A stretch of DNA of 46,218 bases, from NCBI GenBank assembly GCA_002480735.1, contig DLCS01000191.1, forward strand, positions 1 to 46,218. Direction: 5' to 3'. The notes beneath the pieces are model-generated. The model was not told the DNA's origin. It worked only from the letters and a program-made list of their open reading frames with translations, and did no database searches. The translations under genes were made by a program, and so were the position numbers. This document shows, piece after piece, positions 7,460 through 16,288 of this stretch. Position 1 is the stretch's first letter. Each line of letters opens with the position of its first letter. The DNA is from Bacillaceae bacterium UBA7792 (GTDB lineage: Bacteria; Bacillota; Bacilli; Bacillales; Cytobacillaceae).

Positions 7460-8254
7460 TTATACGGCCGTCAATGCTGTTGGGATTTTCGGATCGGTAT
7501 GATGCAGCTCGACCTCTTCCCCCACAATAATTCCTTGTTCCTTTAAAGTCTGGGTCACAGACATTTTTGCTAAATCCTTCATATTGTTGTCCTGACTAAG
7601 ATGTGCTAAATAAATTCTCTTCGTTTGATCTCCGATGACCTCGCTCATCGCAATCGCCGCATCCTCATTTGAAACGTGGCCGACGTCACTTAAGATTCGT
7701 CGTTTGATATTCCACGGGTAGCGCCCCATTCGCAGCATCTGGACATCATGATTGCTTTCAAAGACGAACATATTCGCATTCGCAATCGTTCCCTTCATGC
7801 GGTCGCTGACATAGCCCGTATCGGTAATCAGGACAAGCTTTTTGCCCTCATGGTGGAACACATAGAACATGGGCTCGGCCGCATCATGAGAAACCCCGAA
7901 CGACTCGATGTCCAAGGAACCAAAGCTTTTGACCGTTTCCATATCAAAAGTGAACTTTTGCTCCGTAGGGATTTCCCCTATCAGACCATTCATTGCATCC
8001 CACGTCTTTTTGTTGGCATAGACCGGAAGCTTGTACTTTCTAGCAAGCACGCCAATTCCCTTTATATGATCACTGTGCTCATGCGTAACAAGCAACCCCG
8101 AAAGATCGCCTGGATTGCGATCAATTTTTGCAAAGAGGGCCTCCATCTGCTTTCCGCTTAAGCCCGCATCAACCAAAAAAGAATGCGCATCCGTCTCAAC
8201 ATATACCGCATTCCCTGTACTCCCACTCGCAAGTACACTAAAGCGCATCCCCAT
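7460..8254 (-). CDS. walJ: MBL-fold exonuclease/hydrolase WalJ (YycJ)
   Basis: WalJ is a metallo-beta-lactamase-fold protein encoded with WalRK and implicated in coordinating cell-wall work with DNA replication and repair; orthologs have exonuclease activity. The zinc-binding motif THEHSDH is present, with further His/Asp ligands in GVSHDA, ITDTG and LAHLS. I start at the ATG at 8254 ([15 protein letters not shown], 264 residues), which has GGAG eight bases upstream and matches the usual N-terminus. An upstream GTG at 8263 overlaps the walI stop but lacks ribosome binding site spacing. It is the last gene of the walRKHIJ operon. Confidence 0.93.
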   Translation of the reverse strand: MGMRFSVLASGSTGNAVYVETDAHSFLVDAGLSGKQMEALFAKIDRNPGDLSGLLVTHEHSDHIKGIGVLARKYKLPVYANKKTWDAMNGLIGEIPTEQKFTFDMETVKSFGSLDIESFGVSHDAAEPMFYVFHHEGKKLVLITDTGYVSDRMKGTIANANMFVFESNHDVQMLRMGRYPWNIKRRILSDVGHVSNEDAAIAMSEVIGDQTKRIYLAHLSQDNNMKDLAKMSVTQTLKEQGIIVGEEVELHHTDPKIPTALTAV

Positions 8255-8259
8255 TTTCT

Positions 8260-9069
8260 TCACTCCACTATCTTTTTATCTTCGTTGTTCAGCTGTATAA
8301 TCTGTCCTTCAATCGCATTCACAAATAAGTCTTCTTCTCCATTCACAACAAATCGCCAAACAGGTGTCAGCACTTGAGAAGAAGTAAGATGAACTAATGT
8401 ATAATACCCTAGCTCAACATCTGTAATCTTACTGCCAAATGGAAGCTCTCCATTCTCATATAATGTTTCAATCCCTTTCATAGGCTGTAAAATGGTTTCT
8501 TCCTCTGAAAACTCCTCGAAATCCTTCAGCAAGGTTTGTTTATAACCTACAATCTCGTTATTGTTATTTAAATAGAAGGTCAGTTCCCCGTTGATATTCT
8601 TGTATAACATCTTTCCTTGGTAATGCTGATAAAAGGTAATCGTTTGCTCCACTGAATCGATATTCCAGAAATCATATTGATCACCCTGAAATACACTATT
8701 TTTTAGAATTGGTGTCAAATCGTCAGAGCCGAAATCTTTATTCAATTGGATTGGATTATTCAATGCCGATTCAATCGTTGTTTCATTCTTTATTTTGATG
8801 GTCTGACCTTTTAGAATCGTCCCCGAAAGCTTCTCAAGCTCCTCTTTTGTGAATTTTTTGGGAGTTGCACTAATATACCTATCCTTCTTTAAGTTTTTGG
8901 GAAGCTCTACATACTCAATTTCCTCTGTTTTTAGCTTATTTTCAAAGGATGTTTCGGATAAGTAATCATACTGACTTGACACATAGATCTTATAAAACTC
9001 ATTTAATAAATAGATGTTTAGGATGAGAAAGGCAAAGATAAAGATGGTTTTAATTCTACTCCAATCCAA
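8260..9069 (-). CDS. walI: WalK regulatory membrane protein WalI (YycI)
   Basis: WalI is a bitopic membrane protein that binds WalH and the sensor kinase WalK and restrains the kinase. The N-terminal membrane segment ([20 protein letters not shown]) is followed by an extracellular YycI domain. I start at the TTG at 9069, giving [10 protein letters not shown] and 269 residues, because AGGGAGGA lies eight bases upstream and the family begins with such a sequence. An ATG at 9102 would add 11 residues inside walH. The 14-base overlap with walH implies translational coupling. Confidence 0.92.
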   Translation of the reverse strand: MDWSRIKTIFIFAFLILNIYLLNEFYKIYVSSQYDYLSETSFENKLKTEEIEYVELPKNLKKDRYISATPKKFTKEELEKLSGTILKGQTIKIKNETTIESALNNPIQLNKDFGSDDLTPILKNSVFQGDQYDFWNIDSVEQTITFYQHYQGKMLYKNINGELTFYLNNNNEIVGYKQTLLKDFEEFSEEETILQPMKGIETLYENGELPFGSKITDVELGYYTLVHLTSSQVLTPVWRFVVNGEEDLFVNAIEGQIIQLNNEDKKIVE

Positions 9070-10378
9070 AGTCCATTCCTCCCTCATCTCCCGCCTTGAC
9101 ATTCCACCATTGATCCTTATACTTGTAATACCATGAAGGCTCTAAATGAATAAGTGGATCCCCTGCGACCTTCGTCATCTCATAACCGATAGCGATTTCC
9201 TGGAGGAATTCTGGCTCAATATCCTCTCTTGCTTTCAGAATTTCCAATATCCCTACGCCTGACATCAGCTGAACCTCTGTTGACTCCACTCGCCTATCTA
9301 ATGAGAAATTATTTCGCAAATATTGGTAGATCCCAGTTTGTCCCCATATTTGCAGGATTTCCGACATTCCATTGTTATTGAAAATAGGATATCCTGATGT
9401 GTCATATAATCGAAAAAGAACGGTGTTCTCAATCTCATCTAACCCCACATAATGATAATTACCTGTCCAACCACCATGTCCATTCACAAAATCAATACTT
9501 CTCTGTAACAAATTGCTAGAGTTTGCAGTAACATCTTTTTCTTGGGCTGGATTCACGTAAAGAATCGTATTTGTTTCATAATTAACACTAAGCAAGGTTG
9601 ATGAATCCTTGTATTCCTCACTATATCCCGTCGAATTTCGCTGCACAAAGCTTGGGTTTCTAAATAAAGCATCCCTGAATTGCGTTGTTGGGATTAAATC
9701 CAGCAAATAATTGTAGGCATACATCGTAATTGGATCCGTTCGGACTAATATTCTTCGTTCCTCTGATAAATTTTCGAGAGTATATAGAGCAAAATTTCGA
9801 TTCGTCGATGCCTTTAAGAAATAATCCTCTTGAAAGTTTAAGATAAAGGAAGTATTGACACGGAATCGATAAGCCTCCTGCTTTTCGATTGAGACAAAAT
9901 ATACATAACCGCTCTCTTTTGTAATATTGTTCAAGTCAATAATGATTTGATCAAATGCAATTCCAAAAGCGTCCTTATCTTTAATGCCCAGGATATTTTT
10001 GTATATTTCCATGGGAATACGTTCAGGAAAGACAATTTGGGCTTTTCCCTTTTCATAAATAAAATCGGAAAGATCTCCAATTTGATTCGAAACATCCTCA
10101 AATTGTTCAAAATTCCATCTGCTTATTTCCCTGATAATTCGGTCAACCTCATTCATTTGCAATGTGCCATAGTGAGCATCATTAATGTGATAATAGATTT
10201 GATCTGGTTTGATAATCTCTTTGATTTCCTTCTGATCACTGATTGACACACCTGGCACCATTTTTGGATTTTCCATCGTGTCATAATGGGGTTGATAAGT
10301 CCAGATTCTCCAGGTTAAGCTGATACTCAAGAAAACGAGAATGGTTAGAAGGATTGTTTTTATGTTTTCAAAGGTCAT
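9056..10378 (-). CDS. walH: WalK regulatory membrane protein WalH (YycH)
   Basis: WalH has a single N-terminal membrane helix (about residues 7-24) and a large extracellular domain, and acts with WalI on WalK in the membrane. The length of 440 residues is normal for YycH. I start at the ATG at 10378 (MTFENIKTILL). A TTG two codons earlier is possible and is only four bases from the AAGGAG. It overlaps the end of walK by four bases and walI by 14, so the proteins are probably made in coupled amounts. Confidence 0.93.
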   Translation of the reverse strand: MTFENIKTILLTILVFLSISLTWRIWTYQPHYDTMENPKMVPGVSISDQKEIKEIIKPDQIYYHINDAHYGTLQMNEVDRIIREISRWNFEQFEDVSNQIGDLSDFIYEKGKAQIVFPERIPMEIYKNILGIKDKDAFGIAFDQIIIDLNNITKESGYVYFVSIEKQEAYRFRVNTSFILNFQEDYFLKASTNRNFALYTLENLSEERRILVRTDPITMYAYNYLLDLIPTTQFRDALFRNPSFVQRNSTGYSEEYKDSSTLLSVNYETNTILYVNPAQEKDVTANSSNLLQRSIDFVNGHGGWTGNYHYVGLDEIENTVLFRLYDTSGYPIFNNNGMSEILQIWGQTGIYQYLRNNFSLDRRVESTEVQLMSGVGILEILKAREDIEPEFLQEIAIGYEMTKVAGDPLIHLEPSWYYKYKDQWWNVKAGDEGGMDFGLE

Positions 10379-12216
10379 TCCCAATCATCTCCTTCCGTTT
10401 GAACGTAAGGTAGACTAAAGGATACCGTTGTACTTTGTCCCTCCGTACTCTCAGCCCAAATTTCCCCACCATGTGCCTCTACCATTTCCTTCGCTATCGC
10501 GAGTCCGAGACCTGTTCCGCCAAGCTTTCTTGTCCGTGCTTTATCCACTCGGTAGAAACGCTCAAAAATTTTCTCCAGATTGTCTTTTGAAATGCCTTCT
10601 CCTTCATCTTTGACGCTAACAATGATTCTTTCATCTTCCTTTATCATCATAAATGTCACTTTCCCACCATCAGGTGAATACTTGAGCGCATTTGAGATGA
10701 TGTTATCTAATACCTGTGTCAGCTTATCAGCATCAATTTCTACAAAGGTAGCCTGCTCTAATAGTTTTCTTTCAAAATGAACATTTTGTTCCTTCGTTAA
10801 TTCAAATCGGTCTATGATCCGATCATAGAACTTAACAAAGTCTACCCATTCAGTATTAAGTTGATAGTCCTTGCTATCCATCTTGGAAAGCTGCAGAAGA
10901 TCATTAACGAGGCGAATCATTCTCTCCGTTTCATTTTGCGTAATTTCTAAAAAATTTGGTGCAATCTCTTCATCCTTCCATGCACCTTCAGCCAGAGCCT
11001 CTAAATAGCTTCTCATCGTCGTTAGCGGAGTGCGGAGCTCATGGGATACATTAGCAACAAACTCACGCCGCTCCATATCAATTTTCTCCTGTTCGGTGAT
11101 ATCATGGAGCACCGCAATTAAACCATTCACAAAACCCGTTTCCTTTTGGATGATACTAAAATTGGCGCGCAAGACATATGGCTTTTTAGACGTACTATAG
11201 TTAAGGATGACAGACTCCTTTTCCAATAACAGATCCTCTAGCGTATACTCTTCCTCCAGACCCAGTAACGAAATAATCGGAGTCGATAGAATTGTTTCAC
11301 GTGAAACATTCAGCATTTTTGCAGCGGGTTCATTGATGAGGATGACACGTCCCTTTCGATCAGTAGCAATCACACCATCTGTCATATAGGAGAGAACAGA
11401 GGATAATTTACGCCGCTCTCCTTCTGTCGTTGCCTGTGCCTCCTGGAGCTTTTTCGTTAAACTATTAAAGGTCATGGCCAGCTCACCAATTTCGTCATAG
11501 CCGTAGACCTTTACCTTTCTGGAAAAATTACCCTTTGACATAGCGATTGCTTGCTTTCGCATATCGGTAATTGGCCTTGTGATTGTTCTGGCAAGAAGAA
11601 CAACGAGAATCGCTGTAATGGCTAGAGAAATGGCCGTACCTGAAGCAAAGATATTATTGATGGTTTTCATTTGTGAATAGACATTTTCCACATTCGCAAT
11701 TAGATAAACCGCACCAATTACCTCGCCGTCCGCCTTAATCGGATCAGCAAGTTTCCAGATACGATTCCCTGTTTGGCGATCGATTAAGGTTTGATGATCC
11801 CCATCATCATCTGACGTAGCAATTACACGCCAAACCAGCTTATCAGTTGTTCTTTGGCCAACAATTCCTTGATTATAAGGATCTGAAGTCCCAATGATTT
11901 TGAGAGAGGAGCCTTCAATAACCTGAACCTCAGAAATATCAGAAGTGTTATCAAAGTCTTTGAGGATATTTTTGACATCCTCCTCTAAGGTGGGGCCTTC
12001 CTCCTCAGGATTTCTTTCCTTCACCATTTCTTCGCTTAAGTAATAGGAAAGTAAATCCACTCTTTCCTGAATGGATGTTTCAAAATTTCTAAGCAGAGTA
12101 GCTTCCAGTTGCCGGACAAAATAGGCTCCAATAATTTGCATCGCAATTAGAATGAGCAGAACATATATTAATACAAGCTTTAAATGAATCGAGCGAAAAA
12201 AACCGACCTTTTTCAT
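10375..12216 (-). CDS. walK: Cell-wall sensor histidine kinase WalK (YycG)
   Basis: WalK is the essential kinase that senses cell-wall metabolism and phosphorylates WalR. The 613 residues show TM1 (about 12-32), an extracellular Cache/PAS-like sensor (33-188), TM2 (189-210), HAMP (205-262), a cytoplasmic PAS domain (about 270-375), HisKA with His392 in VANVSHELRTPL, and an ATPase domain with N box DNIISNALKYSPDGG, G1 VKDEGEGIS and G2 GGTGLGLAIAKEM. It lies nine bases after walR. A parS site is embedded in the coding sequence and dictates residues VSRET at 304-308 near the start of the PAS domain. Confidence 0.97.
   Translation of the reverse strand: MKKVGFFRSIHLKLVLIYVLLILIAMQIIGAYFVRQLEATLLRNFETSIQERVDLLSYYLSEEMVKERNPEEEGPTLEEDVKNILKDFDNTSDISEVQVIEGSSLKIIGTSDPYNQGIVGQRTTDKLVWRVIATSDDDGDHQTLIDRQTGNRIWKLADPIKADGEVIGAVYLIANVENVYSQMKTINNIFASGTAISLAITAILVVLLARTITRPITDMRKQAIAMSKGNFSRKVKVYGYDEIGELAMTFNSLTKKLQEAQATTEGERRKLSSVLSYMTDGVIATDRKGRVILINEPAAKMLNVSRETILSTPIISLLGLEEEYTLEDLLLEKESVILNYSTSKKPYVLRANFSIIQKETGFVNGLIAVLHDITEQEKIDMERREFVANVSHELRTPLTTMRSYLEALAEGAWKDEEIAPNFLEITQNETERMIRLVNDLLQLSKMDSKDYQLNTEWVDFVKFYDRIIDRFELTKEQNVHFERKLLEQATFVEIDADKLTQVLDNIISNALKYSPDGGKVTFMMIKEDERIIVSVKDEGEGISKDNLEKIFERFYRVDKARTRKLGGTGLGLAIAKEMVEAHGGEIWAESTEGQSTTVSFSLPYVQTEGDDWE
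11293..11308. promoter_or_regulatory. parS site within walK
   Basis: TGTTTCACGTGAAACA is a perfect 16-bp palindrome that matches the ParB/Spo0J binding consensus TGTTNCACGTGAAACA. It nucleates ParB loading at origin-proximal DNA. It is identical to the sites at 22134 and 25935. Confidence 0.93.
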
Positions 12217-12225
12217 AATAATGTA

Positions 12226-12933
12226 TTACTCCTGTTCAGGATTTCTTAAGTAATACCCTACCCCTCTTCTCGTCACAATCCATGTCGGATGACTCGGATT
12301 ATCTTCAATCTTTTCACGAAGACGTCTGATCGTCACATCAACCGTTCTTACATCGCCGTAATAGTCATAGCCCCATACCGTTTGCAGAAGATGCTCCCTT
12401 GTCATGACCTGTCCAATATGCTTGGCTAAATAGTGGAGCAATTCAAATTCTCGATGAGTCAATTCGATTTTTTCCCCACGCTTTGAAACAATATATGCAT
12501 CTGGATGGATCACTAATGAACCAACAACAATTTCATTGGTTTCTTCTTCTTCCGTTTGAGCAGCAACATGCTGATGTCTTCTTAAATTAGCCTTTACCCT
12601 AGCAATGAGCTCCCTTGAGCTGAATGGCTTCGTCACATAGTCATCAGCCCCTAACTCCAAGCCAAGGACCTTATCGATTTCGGAATCCTTTGCTGTTAGC
12701 ATAATGATCGGCATTTCATATTTCTTTCGAACTTCACGGCAAACTTCCATGCCATCTCGTTGTGGGAGCATAATATCTAATAAAATCAAATCTGGTTTGA
12801 TTTCTTCTACCATCTCAAGTGCTCGATTGCCATCATAAGCACAATGTACTTCATAGCCTTCTTTTCTCAAATTGAACTGGAGAATATCTGCAATTGGCTT
12901 TTCATCGTCGACAACTAATATTTTCTTGTCCAT
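12226..12933 (-). CDS. walR: Essential response regulator WalR (YycF)
   Basis: WalR is an OmpR-family regulator that controls autolysin and cell-wall genes. The receiver domain (1-120) has acidic residues Asp9-Asp10, phospho-acceptor Asp53 in LILLDIMLP, and Lys in [10 protein letters not shown]. The C-terminal winged helix carries [16 protein letters not shown] and [13 protein letters not shown]. The length of 235 residues is standard. It is the first gene of walRKHIJ. The 190-base upstream region separates it from the M23 endopeptidase gene, whose terminator lies in that gap, so the operon should have its own promoter there. Confidence 0.98.
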   Translation of the reverse strand: MDKKILVVDDEKPIADILQFNLRKEGYEVHCAYDGNRALEMVEEIKPDLILLDIMLPQRDGMEVCREVRKKYEMPIIMLTAKDSEIDKVLGLELGADDYVTKPFSSRELIARVKANLRRHQHVAAQTEEEETNEIVVGSLVIHPDAYIVSKRGEKIELTHREFELLHYLAKHIGQVMTREHLLQTVWGYDYYGDVRTVDVTIRRLREKIEDNPSHPTWIVTRRGVGYYLRNPEQE

Positions 12934-13069
12934 TCCATTTCTCCTTTAAGAATAAGATTAAATACAATACCTTCCTTTTAATAACTTTACCATTTTATAA
13001 TTGGGAATTCACCTATTAGAAAGTGTAAATTCTTAGAGTCTAGCTTCCACTGATCAAAGCAGAATAGAA

Positions 13070-13098
13070 AAGAGCCTCTAATCATCCTAGAGACTCTT
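13070..13098 (-). terminator. Probable terminator of the M23 peptidase gene
   Basis: The imperfect stem AAGAG-C-CTCTA pairs with TAGAG-A-CTCTT around a 7-base loop. TTTTCTATT follows on the minus strand. It lies about 30 bases behind the peptidase stop codon. Confidence 0.6.
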
Positions 13099-13126
13099 CA
13101 TTGCCCTTATCTCAACCATTGTTGCC

Positions 13127-14587
13127 TTATCTTATATAATCTAGCGGGTTTACTAGATTGCCATTTTTGTAGATTTCAAAATGCAAATGAACACCGGTCG
13201 AGTTCCCCGTAGACCCCATCACGCCTATTTGCGACCCTTTGCTGACACTTTGACCAACATTTACCGTAATCGAGGAAAGATGGGCATATACCGTTTCATA
13301 GCCATTTTGATGATCGATGACCACCTTATTTCCATAACCGCCAGACCAGCCTGCAAATTTAATTTTTCCATTATCCGCTGCCTTAATCGTGCGGTTGCTT
13401 GGTCTTGCAATATCTATTCCCTTATGTAGCTTACCCCATCTTTGCCCCTGTTTACTAGAGATATAGCCCCCGACCGCTGGCCATGCAAATGAGCCTTCGC
13501 CACGAGAAGGGATTACTTTTGTGCCTTTGATGACAATATGGGCTATTGGCTTTTCTAAAACAGTTTCATCGGATAACTCTTTATTAAGTACCACACCGTT
13601 TCTCTCTGAGATTTTGTAGGTTGCTTCTCTTGAGCCATTCTTTCCTTCTTGCTTAATCTTTGTATCACCCTTATACATGGAGGAATCCTTCACTACCTCC
13701 TTTTGATAGGGAATGGGCTCTTTCACCAATGTTTCCTTTTCTACAATGACCTCAATTAATGGCTGTACTACTGTGATATTTAGCTCCTGATTAATTTTTA
13801 AGAGAGATTCTTTGGTTAGTCCTGGATTAAGCGAAAGCAATTGGTCTAGCGACATTTCATGATCCGCTGCAATTTGACCAAGGACGTCCCCTTCCTGCAC
13901 CTTATATTTCTTCTCTTCCAGCGTTCCTTTTAACAGATACTGAACAGCTTCGGAGACCGTCAATACTCGAGTAGGCGGCACCTTTTTTTCTGAAATAGAG
14001 ACGTTTTTGGACAGACGTACATCGACTAAACGAGTTTCATTTTCTTTCAAGGCTGGCAATGCTTCTTTCGCTGCTTTTCTCTTCTCAATCTGATTGAGCT
14101 GCTCCTTCGAAACATACTGTAGCTTAAGCTCAGCTAGTACTTGCTCAGCGGCCTCACGATTCTTCACAAATACAGATGTATCCTCATCAATCGTCAGCTC
14201 AGTTGCCACCGCTTCAATGGACAAAAGCTCATCAAGTTTTTCCATTACTTCTTGATTGTCTTGTTTGGAAATAGATGAAAAGACTTGCTCCGGTATGTAT
14301 GTAATTTCTGGTCCAACTGTAAGATTTAGTTGATTGTTTAACGAATCCTTTGTGTTATGTACTTTATCTTCAACTAATTTGTCAATCTCTTCTTTATCAT
14401 TTACCATCCCTATGTAATGATCATCTACATAAACATAGTACACGGTTGTTAAACTTCGCTCTGCCAATGCGTGTGCACTCATTCCAAAGGCAAGAGTGGC
14501 AAATGCGACTGTGGAGATAGCTGTCTTCTTTAGATTTCTAGATGCATTCCTCGTTAGTTTGGACAGACTATTCAATTTATTATTCAT
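13127..14587 (-). CDS. Secreted M23 peptidoglycan endopeptidase with LysM and G5 domains
   Basis: This cell-wall hydrolase probably cleaves peptide cross-links in peptidoglycan. The 486 residues run as a basic N-terminus and signal peptide or anchor (about 20-42), a roughly 170-residue unassigned region, LysM (227-272, YKVQEGDVLGQIA), G5 (about 275-355) and an M23 LytM-type domain (about 385-481). The zinc site is intact: His388 and Asp392 in HKGID, and His467-x-His469 in HLHFE. AGGGAGG sits seven bases before the ATG. It lies directly upstream of walR, the regulator of cell-wall hydrolases. A WalR-like operator covers its predicted promoter, so it may be a direct WalR target. Confidence 0.92.
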   Translation of the reverse strand: MNNKLNSLSKLTRNASRNLKKTAISTVAFATLAFGMSAHALAERSLTTVYYVYVDDHYIGMVNDKEEIDKLVEDKVHNTKDSLNNQLNLTVGPEITYIPEQVFSSISKQDNQEVMEKLDELLSIEAVATELTIDEDTSVFVKNREAAEQVLAELKLQYVSKEQLNQIEKRKAAKEALPALKENETRLVDVRLSKNVSISEKKVPPTRVLTVSEAVQYLLKGTLEEKKYKVQEGDVLGQIAADHEMSLDQLLSLNPGLTKESLLKINQELNITVVQPLIEVIVEKETLVKEPIPYQKEVVKDSSMYKGDTKIKQEGKNGSREATYKISERNGVVLNKELSDETVLEKPIAHIVIKGTKVIPSRGEGSFAWPAVGGYISSKQGQRWGKLHKGIDIARPSNRTIKAADNGKIKFAGWSGGYGNKVVIDHQNGYETVYAHLSSITVNVGQSVSKGSQIGVMGSTGNSTGVHLHFEIYKNGNLVNPLDYIR

Positions 14588-14684
14588 CCTACATCCTCCC
14601 TAGACTACGGAAACCATTCAAATATCTTTTTGACACCTTCTTTACTTTACCATAATTCGATCATTCGTGTTTTTTAGACTCCAT

Positions 14685-14714
14685 AATGTAACATAAATGT
14701 ATAATTGCTGACAA
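14685..14714 (-). promoter_or_regulatory. Predicted promoter of the M23 peptidase gene with overlapping WalR-like box
   Basis: On the minus strand TTGTCA (14709-14714) is followed after 18 bases by TACATT (14685-14690), a plausible sigma-A promoter. On the plus strand TGTAAC-N5-TGTATA (14687-14703) matches the WalR consensus TGTWAH-N5-TGTWAH at 11 of 12 positions. The box covers the spacer and -10, which would suit repression. Confidence 0.45.
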
Positions 14715-14741
14715 ATTGCAACATATAATGTAAAGAACTTC

Positions 14742-14771
14742 AAAAAAGAGCATGCCGTGGGCACACTCTTT
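14742..14771 (-). terminator. Rho-independent terminator of purA
   Basis: On the minus strand AAAGAGTGTGCC pairs with GGCATGCTCTTT (two G-U pairs) and runs into TTTTTT. It lies about 20 bases behind the purA stop. Confidence 0.8.
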
Positions 14772-14790
14772 GTCATAATCGTATTAATTT

Positions 14791-16083
14791 TTACCGTTGG
14801 CGCCAAGGGTTCAAGACCACATTTGTTTGTGAGCGATCGGGACCGACTGAGAAAATGGATAGCGGAATACCTGTTAACTGGGCCACTCTTTCAATATAAT
14901 GACGAGCGTTTGCTGGTAGCTCATCTAATGACTTACAGCCTGTGATATCTTCCTTCCAGCCAGGTAATTCTTCATAGATTGGCTCACATTCTCCTAATAC
15001 CTTGAGGCTTGCTGGGAATTCTTCGATTACTTCCCCTTTATAGCGATAAGCAACACAAATTTTTACTGTTTCTAAACCTGTCAAAACATCAACAGAATTT
15101 AACGATAAATCGGTAATTCCGCTCACTCGACGGGCATGACGGACAACCACACTATCAAACCAACCAACGCGGCGCGGTCTGCCCGTTGTAGTTCCATATT
15201 CACGACCCACTTCTCGAATTTGATGGCCAATTTCATCATGCAGCTCGGTAGGGAATGGGCCATCGCCAACCCTTGTTGTATAGGCCTTGCAAACACCAAC
15301 AACATGGTTAATTTTCGTTGGTCCTACTCCTGAACCAATCGTAACGCCTCCAGCAACAGGGTTTGAAGATGTAACAAATGGATATGTTCCTTGGTCAATA
15401 TCAAGCATAACCCCTTGCGCACCTTCAAAAAGAACACGGCGTCCTTCATCTAATGCATCATTCAGGACGACAGATGTGTCCACCACATACTTCTTAATCT
15501 GTTGTCCATACTCATAATACTCATCTAATATTTCTGCTAGTTCAAAGCCTTTTGTTTCGTAAATGCGCTCTAACAGACGATTTTTTTCTTTTAGGTTTCG
15601 GTCAAGCTTTTCTTCAAAAACTTCTCTATCTAAAAGATCAGCAATACGGATCCCCACGCGTGCTGCTTTATCCATATAAGCAGGTCCGATGCCTTTTTTG
15701 GTTGTTCCAATTTTATTAACACCCTTGCTCTCTTCCTCTACCTCGTCAAGCTTGAGATGATAAGGCAAAATAACATGTGCTCTATTGCTTATTCGTAAAT
15801 TATCGGTTGTAACACCCTTCTCATGTAGATAAGCAAGCTCTTGGACCAGTGCCTTCGGATCAACAACCATTCCGTTTCCGATTACACTAATCTTATCTTT
15901 ATAGAAAATCCCTGAAGGTATTAAATGCAACTTATATGTTTCCCCATCAAAACGAATGGTATGTCCTGCATTGTTACCACCTTGATAACGTGCAATGACT
16001 TCTGCATTTTCCGAAAGAAAATCGGTAATCTTCCCCTTTCCTTCGTCTCCCCACTGTGAACCGACAACTACTACTGATGACAT
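14791..16083 (-). CDS. purA: Adenylosuccinate synthetase
   Basis: PurA joins IMP and aspartate, using GTP, to form adenylosuccinate, the first committed step from IMP to AMP. The length of 430 residues is that of bacterial PurA. The GTP-binding loop is [11 protein letters not shown] at residues 8-18, with the catalytic Asp14 region. The IMP contacts QGGNNAGHT and [11 protein letters not shown] are also present. It is monocistronic here, with its own promoter, a PurR-type operator and a terminator. Position between the dnaB helicase gene and walR is as in other Bacillaceae. Confidence 0.98.
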   Translation of the reverse strand: MSSVVVVGSQWGDEGKGKITDFLSENAEVIARYQGGNNAGHTIRFDGETYKLHLIPSGIFYKDKISVIGNGMVVDPKALVQELAYLHEKGVTTDNLRISNRAHVILPYHLKLDEVEEESKGVNKIGTTKKGIGPAYMDKAARVGIRIADLLDREVFEEKLDRNLKEKNRLLERIYETKGFELAEILDEYYEYGQQIKKYVVDTSVVLNDALDEGRRVLFEGAQGVMLDIDQGTYPFVTSSNPVAGGVTIGSGVGPTKINHVVGVCKAYTTRVGDGPFPTELHDEIGHQIREVGREYGTTTGRPRRVGWFDSVVVRHARRVSGITDLSLNSVDVLTGLETVKICVAYRYKGEVIEEFPASLKVLGECEPIYEELPGWKEDITGCKSLDELPANARHYIERVAQLTGIPLSIFSVGPDRSQTNVVLNPWRQR

Positions 16084-16140
16084 AAGTGAAGCACCTCCAT
16101 AAGGTAAACATTCATTAACTCTTCCTAATCAAACAATATT

Positions 16141-16170
16141 ATTGTATCAATGACTTACTCATAAAGTCAA
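16141..16170 (-). promoter_or_regulatory. Sigma-A promoter of purA
   Basis: On the minus strand TTGACT (plus 16165-16170) and TACAAT (plus 16141-16146) are separated by 18 bases. The start codon lies about 55 bases further on. PurR-type boxes lie directly upstream of the -35. Confidence 0.7.
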
Positions 16171-16172
16171 CA

Positions 16173-16216
16173 AAACACGAACATTTTAATAAACGGATGA
16201 TATTTTGTTCGTAATT
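16173..16216. promoter_or_regulatory. Pair of PurBoxes (PurR operator) for purA
   Basis: AAACACGAACATT (16173-16185) and, inverted, AATTACGAACAAA (16204-16216) each match the PurBox AWWWCCGAACWWT at 11 of 13 positions. Their central CGAA cores point toward each other with 18 bases between boxes, close to the 16-17 known in B. subtilis. PurR would repress purA when PRPP is low. Confidence 0.65.
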
Positions 16217-16242
16217 GAGGAACCCGTTTCTATTTTCTCAAA

Positions 16243-16272
16243 TAAAAAAAAAGACTAGCCTTAGCTAATCTT
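16243..16272 (-). terminator. Rho-independent terminator of the dnaB helicase gene
   Basis: AAGACTAGC pairs with GCTAATCTT (one G-U) around a 4-base loop. A run of at least eight Ts follows on the minus strand. It lies about 17 bases behind the stop codon. Confidence 0.85.
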
Positions 16273-16288
16273 CTATCAATCTACTTAT

